A stretch of DNA of 64,000 nucleotides from Pseudarthrobacter sp. L1SW (lineage in GTDB: Bacteria > Actinomycetota > Actinomycetes > Actinomycetales > Micrococcaceae): NCBI RefSeq assembly GCF_020809045.1, contig NZ_CP078079.1, positions 3,658,001-3,722,000 on the forward strand, written 5' to 3'. Below are positions 26,872 through 35,117 of the stretch, in pieces. Each line of letters opens with the position of its first letter. Position 1 is the first letter of the stretch. The notes beneath the pieces were generated by a model. That model saw only the letters and a list, made by a program, of their open reading frames with translations, did not search any database and was not told the origin of the DNA. The translations under genes were made by a program, and so were the position numbers.

Positions 26872-26877
26872 TAGACT
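26872..26877 (+). promoter_or_regulatory. Leaderless-type -10 (TAGACT) of the ferritin gene
   Basis: TAGACT lies exactly 6 nt before ATG 26884, with no Shine-Dalgarno sequence between, consistent with leaderless transcription starting at the ATG. Confidence 0.5.
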
Positions 26878-26883
26878 CGGGCT

Positions 26884-27414
26884 ATGACCACTTCAAACTT
26901 CAATGCCCTCCTGTCCACCCAGATCGGCAATGAGTTCGCTGCCTCACAGCAGTACATTGCCGTGGCCACTTGGTTCGCGAACCAGGACCTCCCCCAACTG
27001 GCCAGGTACTTCTACCGCCAGTCCGTGGAAGAGCGGAACCACGCCATGATGATGGTCCAGTACATGCTGGACCGGGACATTCCCTTCACCATTCCCGGTG
27101 TTCCGGCCGTCCGCAACGATTTCGACTCCGTCACGGAACCGCTGGCCCTTGCCCTGCAGCAGGAAAAGGACGTGACCCGCAACATCGAGGACCTGTTCCG
27201 GGCCGCCCGCGGCGAGAACGACGCCCTGGGCGAGCAGTTCATGCTGTGGTTCCTGAAGGAGCAGGTGGAGGAAGTGGCGTCCATGACCACACTGCTGAAC
27301 ATTGCCGAGCGCGCGGACAACCTGTTCGACATCGAGAACTTCATCGCCCGGGAAACAATCGGCGACGGCGGCCGGGACTCCTCTGCGCCCGAAGCTGCGG
27401 GTGGCGCCCTCTAG
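26884..27414 (+). CDS. Ferritin (BfrB-like, non-haem)
   Basis: A 176-residue iron-storage ferritin that would assemble into a 24-subunit cage. The ferroxidase ligands are visible: E17 and Y24 in NEFAASQQY, E49, E50 and H53 in VEERNHA, and the later Glu of QQEKDVT and EQVEEV. No haem-ligand Met typical of bacterioferritin is evident. The 15-residue polar C-terminal tail resembles that of mycobacterial BfrB. No iron-box was recognised. Confidence 0.92.
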   Translation: MTTSNFNALLSTQIGNEFAASQQYIAVATWFANQDLPQLARYFYRQSVEERNHAMMMVQYMLDRDIPFTIPGVPAVRNDFDSVTEPLALALQQEKDVTRNIEDLFRAARGENDALGEQFMLWFLKEQVEEVASMTTLLNIAERADNLFDIENFIARETIGDGGRDSSAPEAAGGAL

Positions 27415-27425
27415 CCCCTCCCCTG

Positions 27426-27491
27426 CCCAACTAAGTAGCGCTAAGTGTCGTTTTGGCGCCCCATAACGACACTTAGCGCTACCCAGTTGGG
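27426..27491. repeat. Palindromic repeat, copy 1 (GTAGCGCTAAGTGTCGTT family)
   Basis: Two 27-nt arms (27426-27452 and 27465-27491) pair with two mismatches around a 12-nt loop. The core GTAGCGCTAAGTGTCGTT recurs at 37385-37448. It lies between two genes on the same strand. The arms are much longer than a standard terminator stem and no T-run follows, so a REP-like dispersed element is more likely. Confidence 0.75.
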
Positions 27492-27580
27492 GGGCCAGGG
27501 ATGGTGAGGTTGGGCACCACCGGTGGCCCGCCGTCGTCGCGCGTTGCTACGCTGGAAGCCAAGGCTCAGCACCCGGGCCT

Positions 27581-27621
27581 CCGGACGACGGTTCAGTACC
27601 CGGCACTCGACAAGACTGGCC
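27581..27621 (+). ncRNA. Guanidine-III (ykkC-III) riboswitch
   Basis: A 41-nt segment matches the ykkC-III class in length and conserved blocks: CCGGACGA at its 5' end (27581-27588), GTACCCGG in the middle (27596-27603) and GACAAGAC near the 3' end (27609-27616). The two CCGG segments can pair as in the known pseudoknot. The second helix is weaker here (CAG with CTG plus wobbles). The ribosome-binding site AAAGGA begins one nucleotide after it (27622-27627), so guanidine binding would plausibly control access to it. The genes downstream are SMR exporters, the classic target of this class. Confidence 0.85.
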
Positions 27622-27633
27622 AAAGGATCCTTT

Positions 27634-27957
27634 ATGTCGTGGCTGATACTTATTCTTTCCGGCGCCCTTGAAGCCGTGTGGGCCGCAGCCTTGCACCGTG
27701 CCTTCCAGGCTTCCGGACGCCGCCGCATCGGCCCCGCCGCCCTCTTCCTGGTGTCCGCCGCGGCAAGCACCGGCGGCCTGGCCCTCGCCATGCAGTCCAT
27801 TCCCACCGGCACGGCCTACGCGGTGTGGGTAGGCGTGGGGGTGGTGCTGACCTCGGCATATGCCATTGCCACCCAGGTGGAACGTCCGACGGCGGCACGC
27901 CTCCTCCTGCTGTCCGGCATCGCCGTGTGCGTGGTGGGCTTGAAGGTGGTGGCGTGA
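27634..27957 (+). CDS. SMR family guanidine exporter subunit (Gdx/SugE-like), first of pair
   Basis: A 107-residue small multidrug resistance protein with four transmembrane helices. The functional Glu is in helix 1 (SGALEAVWAAAL, E13) and the family loop TGTAYAVWVGVG is present. ATG 27634 is set by AAAGGA 6 nt upstream, directly after the guanidine-III riboswitch; longer starts would run into the riboswitch. The riboswitch marks this as a guanidinium exporter rather than a general drug pump. Confidence 0.9.
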   Translation: MSWLILILSGALEAVWAAALHRAFQASGRRRIGPAALFLVSAAASTGGLALAMQSIPTGTAYAVWVGVGVVLTSAYAIATQVERPTAARLLLLSGIAVCVVGLKVVA

Positions 27958-28295
27958 TGCGGCAGCACAGGGTTCCCTGGCTGGTTCTGCTGGCCTCGGC
28001 GGTCCTCGAAGCGGTGTGGGCAACGGCACTGGGCCTGTCCGACGGCTTCAGCCAACCGCTCCCCACCTTGGTTTTCGCTGTTACGGCAACACTGAGCATG
28101 CTGGGACTGGGCTGGGCCATCCGGCACATCCCGCTGGGCACTGCCTACGCCGTGTGGGTGGGAGTCGGCGCTGCGCTGACCGTCGGCTGGGCGATGGCCA
28201 CCGGAGCGGAAGCCTTCAGCGTGCTCAAAGTGGCTTTTATCGCGGGGATTGTTGGCTGCGTTGGCGGCCTGAAGGCTTTGCCGCAGGACCAGTAG
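27957..28295 (+). CDS. SMR family guanidine exporter subunit, second of pair
   Basis: A 112-residue SMR protein with the same four-helix plan, Glu in ASAVLEAVWATALG and LGTAYAVWVGVGAALT. ATG 27957 overlaps the first SMR stop by one base (TGATG). Two coupled SMR genes suggest a heterodimeric exporter as in YkkCD or EbrAB pairs. The 3' end overlaps the convergent LacI-type gene by 59 bp. Confidence 0.89.
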   Translation: MRQHRVPWLVLLASAVLEAVWATALGLSDGFSQPLPTLVFAVTATLSMLGLGWAIRHIPLGTAYAVWVGVGAALTVGWAMATGAEAFSVLKVAFIAGIVGCVGGLKALPQDQ

Positions 28296-29322
28296 AGCCG
28301 CGCAGCACCAGGTCGGACGCCAGAACCACCGGCGAGTGCGTGGACTGCTCACCTGCCATGTCGGCAGCAAGCGCATGGACGGCAGCGTGGGCAATCGCCG
28401 CAGTTGGCTGCCGCAGCGTCGTCAGCGGCGGATCGGTAAGTGCCATCAACGCCGAATCGTCAAAGCCTATGATGGACACGTCTTCGGGCACCCGCAGCCC
28501 CCTGGCGCGGGCTGCGCGGATGGCCCCAAGGGCCATGACGTCGGAAGCACACACAATCGCAGTATGGCCGGAGTCGAGGAGCTCGTTGGCCGCGCTTTGG
28601 CCGCCTTCCACCGTGAACATACTCGTGGCCGTGTGGGCCTCGGGGTTGTCCACACCCAGGAATTCCGCGAGTGCCGAGCGGAAGCCGGCAAGTTTCTGCC
28701 GGCTGGGAATGAAGCGGTGGGGCCCAATGGCCAACCCCACTTTGCGGTGTCCCAGACTGGCAAGGTGCTGGACAGCGGTGCTGATGGCCGCTGCATCGTC
28801 GTTGGCGACCGACGCCGCGCCGAGTTCCGGCCGGGGGCCGTTGACCAGCACATACGGAATGCCGCGGCCGCGTAGCCGGTGGTAGCGCTCCAGGCTGGCC
28901 TGGCCGTCCGCATGCGCGGTGCAGATGAAAATGATGCCGGCGGCTCCCTGCGCCACGAGCATCTCGATGTACTCGTCCTCCGAACGCCCTCCCCCGGGCA
29001 GGGCACAAATGACGGGAATGAAGTCCTCCTGGGAAAGCAGGGAGACCACGGCCTGGGCAATGGCGGGAAAGATCGGGTTGGCCAGGTCCGGGACGATGAT
29101 GCCAACCTGGCCCCTCACGTCGCTGCGGGCACGGTCGGGGCGTTCATAACCGAGGTCGTCCATTGCCGCAAGGACCGCCTGGCGGACTTCCCGTGAAACG
29201 CCCTTCCGCCCGTTGACCACCCGGGACACGGTGGCGATGCTGACGCCGACCTTCCGTGCGAGGTCTTCCAGTTTTGGCCGTTCGGCTGCGGCGGGTGGGG
29301 TCCGGCTCCCGGTCATGCTCAT
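28237..29322 (-). CDS. LacI family transcriptional regulator
   Basis: A 361-residue repressor with a LacI helix-turn-helix (KLEDLARKVGVSIATVSRVVNG) followed by a periplasmic-binding-like sensor domain (QVGIIVPDLANPIFPAIAQAV, VSIIGFDDSALMALTDPPLTT). ATG 29322 has AAGGAG 4 nt upstream. It is divergent from the pullulanase gene, whose promoter carries a CAAACGGTTG element, so control of alpha-glucan use is the likely role. Its last 59 bp lie over the 3' end of the second SMR gene. Confidence 0.9.
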   Translation of the reverse strand: MSMTGSRTPPAAAERPKLEDLARKVGVSIATVSRVVNGRKGVSREVRQAVLAAMDDLGYERPDRARSDVRGQVGIIVPDLANPIFPAIAQAVVSLLSQEDFIPVICALPGGGRSEDEYIEMLVAQGAAGIIFICTAHADGQASLERYHRLRGRGIPYVLVNGPRPELGAASVANDDAAAISTAVQHLASLGHRKVGLAIGPHRFIPSRQKLAGFRSALAEFLGVDNPEAHTATSMFTVEGGQSAANELLDSGHTAIVCASDVMALGAIRAARARGLRVPEDVSIIGFDDSALMALTDPPLTTLRQPTAAIAHAAVHALAADMAGEQSTHSPVVLASDLVLRGSTGPAAKPSGRQRSQQSPR

Positions 29323-29410
29323 GCAGCTCCTTCACCGGAACAGGAGTCCGGAAGTCTTGGTGCCTTCAAGTGTACGGACAGCAGACCGGTAGCTTAATGA
29401 AAACAGGACG

Positions 29411-29458
29411 TGAAATTTTCAGCAAACGGTTGACGCTGCGTGAAACGAATCCTAGGCT
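29411..29458 (+). promoter_or_regulatory. Pullulanase promoter with LacI-type operator candidates
   Basis: A well-formed promoter TTGACG (29430-29435)-N17-TAGGCT (29453-29458) precedes the pullulanase gene by 57 bp. CAAACGGTTG (29423-29432) overlaps the -35 and has the central CG and inverted symmetry of LacI-family operators. A further palindrome TGAAATTTTCA lies at 29411-29421. The divergent LacI-type regulator is the obvious candidate to bind here. Confidence 0.6.
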
Positions 29459-29515
29459 CAGGGGTACCCCGCTCCTCACCGCTGACGGCCGGGGCGTCTC
29501 CAAGGAAGGTCTTCC

Positions 29516-32500
29516 ATGACTCATCACCCCACATCCTCCGGGCTGCCCCCTGCCCTCAGAAGGAAGCTTGCAGCGGCCCTGGCCGCGGCCTGTGCCACGC
29601 CCCTGGCGCTGGGCGGCTTTGCCCTCCCGGCGTCCGCGGACCACACGGCCGCGCCCCAGGCCGTGGCGCTCGTTGGCTCCCTGCAATCCGAAATTGGCTG
29701 CCCCGGGGACTGGCAGCCCGACTGCACGGCCAGCAGGCTGCAGCCCGTCGAGGGCTCGGCAACGCTGTACCGCGCCACCTTCGACATACCGGCCGGCACC
29801 TACGGCATGAAGGTCGCCCTCAACAATTCCTGGGATGAGAACTACGGTGCCGGCGGAGCAGCCGGCGGCGGGGACCTGGTGCTCAACGCGCCCGGCGGTC
29901 CCGTGACCTTCACCTATGACCACGCCAGCCACACGCTGAGCGACGATGTCCCTGATGCGCTTGGAACAGAGGCCGGCGCGCACTGGCTCTCGGCGGACAC
30001 CATCGCCTGGCAGGCGCCGGCCGCGGAGGGAACTACGTACCGGCTCTACAACGCGCCCGACGGCGGCCTGGCGCTGGCGGACGGCCAGGTCACCGGCGGC
30101 AGCTACACAGCGCTTGAGAAAACGCCCGGCGCTTTGGATGCAGGGCTGGCAGCGAAGTACCCACACCTCGCCGGTTTCACCCCGTTGCGGCTGGCGGAAG
30201 GTGATTCCGTTCGCGCAAAGGAACTGCTCAGGGGCCAGCTGCTGGTGGCCGCCGTTGGGGCCGACGGCAAGGTCACCGCAGCCACCGGCGTCCAGGTCCC
30301 CGGCGTCATGGACACCCTGTACCAGGGCGCGGCCGGCCAGGAGCTCGGGCTGACGTGGAAGGGCAACCGCCCCCGGCTTTCCCTCTGGGCGCCGACTGCC
30401 CGCAGTGTCACTGTCCACACTTACGCTGCCGGTTCGGGCGGCGATCCTGTGGCCAGCCGTGCCATGGAACCGGGCGCGGATGGCGTCTGGTCCCTGACGG
30501 GGGAGAAGGAATGGAGCGGCGCCTACTACCTGTACGAGGTGGAGGTCTTCGTGCCGGAAACCGGCAAGGTGGAACGGAACCTGGTCACGGACCCCTACAG
30601 CGTGGGGCTCTCCGCCAACTCCGAACGCAGCCTGTTTGTTGACGTGGAGGACAAGTCCCTGGCCCCCGAGGGGTGGAAGAAGCTGCAGAAGCCCGCGCTC
30701 AACAAGCCGGAGGACCTTTCCCTGTACGAGCTGCACGTCCGCGACTTCTCCATCACCGATGCCTCCGTCCCGGAAGAACACCGGGGAACGTACAAAGCCT
30801 TCGCACAGCAGGACAGCAACGGCATGCGCCGCCTCCGCGAACTGACTTCAGCGGGCCTCAACGCCGTCCACCTGCTGCCGGTGAACGACATCGGCACCAT
30901 CGAGGAACGGCGCAGCGAACAGCTCGAACCCGCCTGCGACCTCGCCGCTCTGCCGGCAGATTCGGAGGAGCAGCAGGCCTGCGTCGCAGAAACTGCCTCC
31001 AAGGACGGGTTCAACTGGGGCTACGATCCCCTGCACTACACCACTCCAGAAGGCTCTTACGCTACCAACCCTGACGGCGCGGCACGGATCACCGAGTTCC
31101 GGGAAATGGTGGCCGGACTCAACGCCGCGGGGGCACGCGTCATCCAGGACGTGGTCTACAACCACACCTCCAGCGCCGGCCAGTCCGGGTCCAACAACCT
31201 TGACCGGATTGTTCCCGGCTACTACCACCGCCTGAACGCCACCGCCGGCTCGCTGGAGACCTCCACCTGCTGCGCCAACACGGCCACCGAGAACACGATG
31301 ATGGGCAAGCTCATGATCGATTCCCTGGTGACGCTTGCCAAGACCTACAAGCTGGACGGGTTCCGCTTCGACCTCATGGGCCACCACTCCAAGCAGAACA
31401 TGCTGGACGTGCGGGCAGCCCTGGACGAGCTGACCATGGCCAAGGATGGCGTAGACGGCAAAAACATCACCCTCTACGGCGAGGGCTGGAACTTCGGCGA
31501 AGTGGCCAACAACGCAAGGTTCGTCCAGGCAACGCAGGAGAACATGGCAGGAACCGGCGTCGGCACGTTCAATGACCGGCTGCGCGACGCCGTACGCGGC
31601 GGCGGCCCCTTCGACCCCGACCCGCGGGTCCAGGGCTTCGCTTCGGGCCTGTTCACCGACCCCAACAGCTCCCCCGCCAACGGCACCCCGGAGCAGCAGA
31701 AAGCATCCCTGCTCCTGGCCCAGGACCTGATCAAGGTGGGCCTGACCGGCAATTTGAAGGACTACTCCTTCGTTGACCGCACCGGTGCAACCGTCAGGGG
31801 CTCTGACGTGCCGTACAACGGCGCCCCGGCCGGATACACCAGTGACCCGCAGGAGGCCGTCACCTACGTGGAAGCGCACGACAACGAGACGCTGTTTGAC
31901 GCCCTTGCCCTGAAGCTGCCGCAGGACACCCCTATGGCGGAACGGACGCGGATGCAGACCCTCGCGCTCAGCACCACGGCCTTCAGCCAGGGCATCTCGT
32001 TCTGGCATGCCGGCGGGGAATCCCTCCGCAGCAAGTCCCTGGACCGCAACAGCTACGACTCGGGCGACTGGTTCAACATCCTTGACCACACGGATGCCAC
32101 CAACGGCTTCGGCCGCGGACTGCCGCCCAAGCCCGACAACGGGGACAAGTACGGCTACCTGCGCCCGCTGCTGGCGGACCCCGCACTGAAGCCTGCTCCC
32201 GCCGCGATCGCCGAGGCGCGCAGCCGGGCGGCAGAACTGCTGCAGATCCGCAAGAGCACGCCGCTGTTCCGCCTGGGTGAGGCCGCCCTGGTGCAGCAGA
32301 AGGTCTCGTTCCCCACGGCGGGCCCGGACCAGGCGCCCGGCGTGGTGGTCATGCGGATCGACGACTCCGTGGGCCCGGACGTGGACGAGGACCTCACCGG
32401 GCTGGTGGTGGTGTTCAACGCCGCCGACGAGGCCGTCAGCCAGGCAGTCGCCGGCACCACAGGCACCGCTTACGGCCTGCACCCGGTCCAGGCCTCGGGC

Positions 32501-32593
32501 AGCGACCCGGTGGTCAGGACTGCCGCCCATGACCCGGCAACCGGGACCTTCACCGTCCCGGCCCGCACCGTAGCAGTGTTCCAGGCCGGCTAG
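29516..32593 (+). CDS. Secreted pullulanase-type alpha-1,6-glucosidase
   Basis: A 1,025-residue secreted GH13 enzyme that debranches pullulan, starch or glycogen. It has a signal peptide (cleavage after about residue 41, PASA-DH), a pullulanase X25-like domain (about 45-145), a CBM48-like region (about 270-365), then the GH13 barrel. Catalytic regions are VVYNHT (about 546), DGFRFDLMGH with the nucleophile Asp (about 618), LYGEGWNFG with the acid/base Glu (about 654) and EAHDNETL (about 787), followed by a pullulanase C-terminal domain. AAGGAAGG precedes ATG 29516. Confidence 0.93.
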   Translation: MTHHPTSSGLPPALRRKLAAALAAACATPLALGGFALPASADHTAAPQAVALVGSLQSEIGCPGDWQPDCTASRLQPVEGSATLYRATFDIPAGTYGMKVALNNSWDENYGAGGAAGGGDLVLNAPGGPVTFTYDHASHTLSDDVPDALGTEAGAHWLSADTIAWQAPAAEGTTYRLYNAPDGGLALADGQVTGGSYTALEKTPGALDAGLAAKYPHLAGFTPLRLAEGDSVRAKELLRGQLLVAAVGADGKVTAATGVQVPGVMDTLYQGAAGQELGLTWKGNRPRLSLWAPTARSVTVHTYAAGSGGDPVASRAMEPGADGVWSLTGEKEWSGAYYLYEVEVFVPETGKVERNLVTDPYSVGLSANSERSLFVDVEDKSLAPEGWKKLQKPALNKPEDLSLYELHVRDFSITDASVPEEHRGTYKAFAQQDSNGMRRLRELTSAGLNAVHLLPVNDIGTIEERRSEQLEPACDLAALPADSEEQQACVAETASKDGFNWGYDPLHYTTPEGSYATNPDGAARITEFREMVAGLNAAGARVIQDVVYNHTSSAGQSGSNNLDRIVPGYYHRLNATAGSLETSTCCANTATENTMMGKLMIDSLVTLAKTYKLDGFRFDLMGHHSKQNMLDVRAALDELTMAKDGVDGKNITLYGEGWNFGEVANNARFVQATQENMAGTGVGTFNDRLRDAVRGGGPFDPDPRVQGFASGLFTDPNSSPANGTPEQQKASLLLAQDLIKVGLTGNLKDYSFVDRTGATVRGSDVPYNGAPAGYTSDPQEAVTYVEAHDNETLFDALALKLPQDTPMAERTRMQTLALSTTAFSQGISFWHAGGESLRSKSLDRNSYDSGDWFNILDHTDATNGFGRGLPPKPDNGDKYGYLRPLLADPALKPAPAAIAEARSRAAELLQIRKSTPLFRLGEAALVQQKVSFPTAGPDQAPGVVVMRIDDSVGPDVDEDLTGLVVVFNAADEAVSQAVAGTTGTAYGLHPVQASGSDPVVRTAAHDPATGTFTVPARTVAVFQAG

Positions 32594-32604
32594 CGCCCGG
32601 CAAA

Positions 32605-32635
32605 GCCGGCCGGGTGCCCCTGGCCTCCGGCCGGC
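32605..32635 (+). terminator. Stem-loop after the pullulanase gene
   Basis: GCCGGCCGG (32605-32613) and CCGGCCGGC (32627-32635) form a perfect 9-bp G+C-only stem with a 13-nt loop, 11 bp after the pullulanase stop. No T-run follows, as is common for actinobacterial terminators. Confidence 0.55.
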
Positions 32636-32654
32636 CCAACTGAATCTCCCACCG

Positions 32655-32748
32655 CTGAGTCTCCCCGCCTGTAAGGACGGACGACGGCGTGTCCCGGCAA
32701 AACGCCGTCGTACGCTGCCTGTGCCGAACCAAAGGTGGGGAGACTGAG
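32655..32748. repeat. Nested inverted repeat
   Basis: An outer pair CTGAGTCTCCCC (32655-32666) and GGGGAGACTGAG (32737-32748) matches at 11 of 12 positions and encloses a perfect inner 10-bp stem ACGACGGCGT (32681-32690) / ACGCCGTCGT (32702-32711). The 94-bp structure lies between the pullulanase and kinase genes. It may be a dispersed palindromic element or a structured terminator. Confidence 0.45.
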
Positions 32749-32768
32749 CGCATGTCCGGGGCCCGGTC

Positions 32769-32774
32769 TAGGCT
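32769..32774 (+). promoter_or_regulatory. Leaderless-type -10 (TAGGCT) of the P-loop kinase gene
   Basis: TAGGCT ends exactly 6 nt before ATG 32781, with no ribosome-binding site between. Confidence 0.5.
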
Positions 32775-32780
32775 TTTGCC

Positions 32781-33407
32781 ATGGACTCACCCGAGATAGC
32801 CGAAGCGATGGATGCCCTCCGGCGCCGACTGGTTCCCGGGACGCGCGTCATACTGGGCATTGCCGGGACGCCCGGCTCCGGGAAATCAACGTTCGCGGAA
32901 TGGATCCGGCAGCAGTTTGGTCCGGGGCAGGCAGTGGTGGTGCCCATGGACGGCTTCCACCTGGGCAACGCGATCATCGACGGCCCGCCCCTCCGGCAGC
33001 GCAAGGGAGCCATGGAGACCTTCGACGCCGGCGGGTACCTTTCATTGCTCCGCAGGCTGGTGCGCCGGGACGAGCCAGTAGTGTACGCCCCGGAGTTCCG
33101 GCGGACCCTGGACGAGCCGGTGGCGGCATCGATCGCTGTCCCTGCCGAGGTGCCCCTCATCATCACCGAGGGCAACTACCTCCTGATGGAGCATCAGCCG
33201 TGGAAGGATGTCCGGGCGCAGCTGGACGAAGTGTGGTTCGTGGACACGCCCCCGGTGCTGCGGTTGGCCCGGCTCGTGGAAAGACACGTCTCGTTCGGCA
33301 TGGATAGGACTGCGGCGGAGGCCTGGGCCAACGGACCGGACGAAGCGAATGCGGTGCTGATCCAGGCCACCCGCCCGGCCGCGGACCGGCTCATCCCCTG
33401 GAAGTAG
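32781..33407 (+). CDS. Uridine-kinase-like nucleoside/nucleotide kinase family protein
   Basis: A 208-residue P-loop protein of the phosphoribulokinase/uridine kinase superfamily. Walker A is GTPGSGKST; PMDGFHLGN carries the typical catalytic Asp; PEFRR and TEGNYLLM follow the pattern of fructose/pantothenate/uridine kinase relatives. The substrate is not evident, with nucleosides, pantothenate-like compounds or sugars all possible. It is followed after 50 bp by an aldo/keto reductase gene with its own ribosome-binding site. Confidence 0.83.
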   Translation: MDSPEIAEAMDALRRRLVPGTRVILGIAGTPGSGKSTFAEWIRQQFGPGQAVVVPMDGFHLGNAIIDGPPLRQRKGAMETFDAGGYLSLLRRLVRRDEPVVYAPEFRRTLDEPVAASIAVPAEVPLIITEGNYLLMEHQPWKDVRAQLDEVWFVDTPPVLRLARLVERHVSFGMDRTAAEAWANGPDEANAVLIQATRPAADRLIPWK

Positions 33408-33457
33408 CCCACGACCGCAATCTTGAACCCTGCAACAGAGAACGAACAGGAGAACCC

Positions 33458-34450
33458 ATGCCAGCAACTGTGGACCTCGGCGACGGCCTCAAGGTCAGCC
33501 CCCTCGGCTTCGGCGGAATGGCGCTCACCCCGGTGTATGGGGAGGTGGACCAGGAGGACGCGCTCCGGACGCTGCATCACGCCGTCGATTCCGGTGTCAG
33601 CTTTATTGACACCGCGGACATCTACGGCGGGGGCAGCAACGAGGAACTGATCGCCCGGCTGCTCAAGGAGCGGCGGGACGAGGTGCAGCTGGCCACCAAG
33701 TTCGGGCTGGTGGGAACTCCGACGGACGGCTACACGGACATCAGGGGCGACGCCGCCTACATCCGGCAGGCGGTGGACCGCAGCCTGCAGCGGCTGGGAA
33801 CCGACCGGATTGACCTCTACTACATGCACCGCCGTGACCTCCGCGTTCCGATTGTGGAAACCGTGGAGGCCATGGCAGAGCTTGTGCAGCAGGGCAAGGT
33901 CAGGCACCTGGGGCTGTCCGAAGTGACGGCCCAGGAGCTTCAGGAAGCCTCTGCCGTCCACCCGATTGCGGCGGTCCAGAGCGAATGGTCCATCTGGAGC
34001 CGCGACGTGGAACGCAACGTTGTTCCTGCCGCGGCCGCCCTGGGAGTGGGTTTTGTCCCGTACTCGCCGCTGGGCCGCGGGTTCCTCACCGGCACTGTGG
34101 ACGCCTCGAGCCTTGGCGAAAAGGATTTTCGACGCCGGATCCCCCGTTTCGCCCTGGACGCGGCGGACGCCAACCAGGCGGTCGTGGACACCGTCCGGTC
34201 CGTGGCTGGCGAACTGGACGCAACACCTGCCCAGGTTGCCCTGGCCTGGCTGTTCGCCCAAGGCAGGCGGCTGGGCCTGCCGGTCGTCCCGATCCCCGGC
34301 ACGCGCAAGCGGCACCGGATCGACGAAAACCTGGGCGCCCTGGCGTTGGACCTCACCCCTGCCCAACTGGACGCGCTAGGTGAAGCCTCGGACGCCGTCG
34401 TCGGCTCCCGCTCAGCGGATCCCACCTGGGTGTCCGAGGGCCGTGAATAG
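33458..34450 (+). CDS. Aldo/keto reductase
   Basis: A 330-residue NADP-dependent TIM-barrel oxidoreductase. The catalytic tetrad is visible as D and Y in DTADIYG, K in LATKFG and H in YYMHRRD. The coenzyme-binding end reads VPIPGTRKRHRIDENL. AGGAG lies 5 nt before ATG 33458. Length and motifs fit the AKR13-like group; substrate unknown. Its TAG stop forms part of the -10 of the next gene. Confidence 0.92.
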   Translation: MPATVDLGDGLKVSPLGFGGMALTPVYGEVDQEDALRTLHHAVDSGVSFIDTADIYGGGSNEELIARLLKERRDEVQLATKFGLVGTPTDGYTDIRGDAAYIRQAVDRSLQRLGTDRIDLYYMHRRDLRVPIVETVEAMAELVQQGKVRHLGLSEVTAQELQEASAVHPIAAVQSEWSIWSRDVERNVVPAAAALGVGFVPYSPLGRGFLTGTVDASSLGEKDFRRRIPRFALDAADANQAVVDTVRSVAGELDATPAQVALAWLFAQGRRLGLPVVPIPGTRKRHRIDENLGALALDLTPAQLDALGEASDAVVGSRSADPTWVSEGRE

Positions 34451-34453
34451 ACT
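34448..34453 (+). promoter_or_regulatory. -10 element (TAGACT) of the hydrolase gene, overlapping the upstream stop codon
   Basis: TAGACT begins with the TAG stop codon of the aldo/keto reductase and ends 7 nt before ATG 34461. No Shine-Dalgarno sequence lies between, so the hydrolase gene may be transcribed as a leaderless mRNA from inside the preceding gene's end. Confidence 0.45.
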
Positions 34454-34460
34454 CAGAGCC

Positions 34461-35111
34461 ATGGACTCACTTCTGTATGACCTGCCCGCCCTGACCATCC
34501 GCCGGATCTCCGTGAGCGAGATGGACAACAACGTTTACCTGCTGACGGCGAAGGCCAGCGGAGAACAGGTGCTGATCGACGCCGCGGACGATTTTCCGGC
34601 CATCCAGCAACTGCTGCAGGATGCGGCCGGAGACACCTCCGCAACGCCTCGGCTTGCACTGATCGCCACCACCCACCAGCACTGGGACCACGTCCGGGCG
34701 CTGAAGGAACTGGTGGAGGCTACCGAGGCGACCACCGCAGCAGGAACGGACGACGCCGAGGCGCTGCCGGTTCCGGTGGACCGGCCCCTTGGGCACGGGG
34801 ATACGGTTGCCGTGGACGGCTTTGAGCTGGCGGCGGTCCACCTGAGGGGACACACGCCGGGCTCGATCGCCTTTGTGTACGAGGACCCCGAAGGGCCTGC
34901 GCACATTTTCTCCGGCGATTCGCTGTTCCCCGGCGGCGTTGGCAACACACAGAAGGATCCCGGGCGTTTCAACCAGCTTTTGGACGACGTGACCCAGCGG
35001 CTGTTCGGCACTTACCCGGACTCCGCCGTCGTCCATCCCGGCCACGGCAAGCCGACAACCCTGGGCGCCGAGCGGCCGCACCTCGAGGAGTGGCGCGCCC
35101 GCGGCTGGTGA
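34461..35111 (+). CDS. Metallo-beta-lactamase fold hydrolase
   Basis: A 216-residue metallohydrolase of the glyoxalase II-like branch. The metal-binding motif is complete (TTHQHWDHV), with further ligands in LRGHTPGS, FSGDSLF and HPGHGK. An insert (about 80-100) precedes the third ligand. Substrate unknown; thioester or lactone hydrolysis is typical for the group. A perfect long palindrome follows its stop. Confidence 0.9.
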   Translation: MDSLLYDLPALTIRRISVSEMDNNVYLLTAKASGEQVLIDAADDFPAIQQLLQDAAGDTSATPRLALIATTHQHWDHVRALKELVEATEATTAAGTDDAEALPVPVDRPLGHGDTVAVDGFELAAVHLRGHTPGSIAFVYEDPEGPAHIFSGDSLFPGGVGNTQKDPGRFNQLLDDVTQRLFGTYPDSAVVHPGHGKPTTLGAERPHLEEWRARGW

Positions 35112-35117
35112 CGACCA

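Noticed and set aside
27426..27491. Palindrome as a simple intrinsic terminator of the ferritin gene.
   Set aside because: The related copy lies between divergent genes, there is no T-run, and the core sequence is conserved between copies beyond what a terminator needs.
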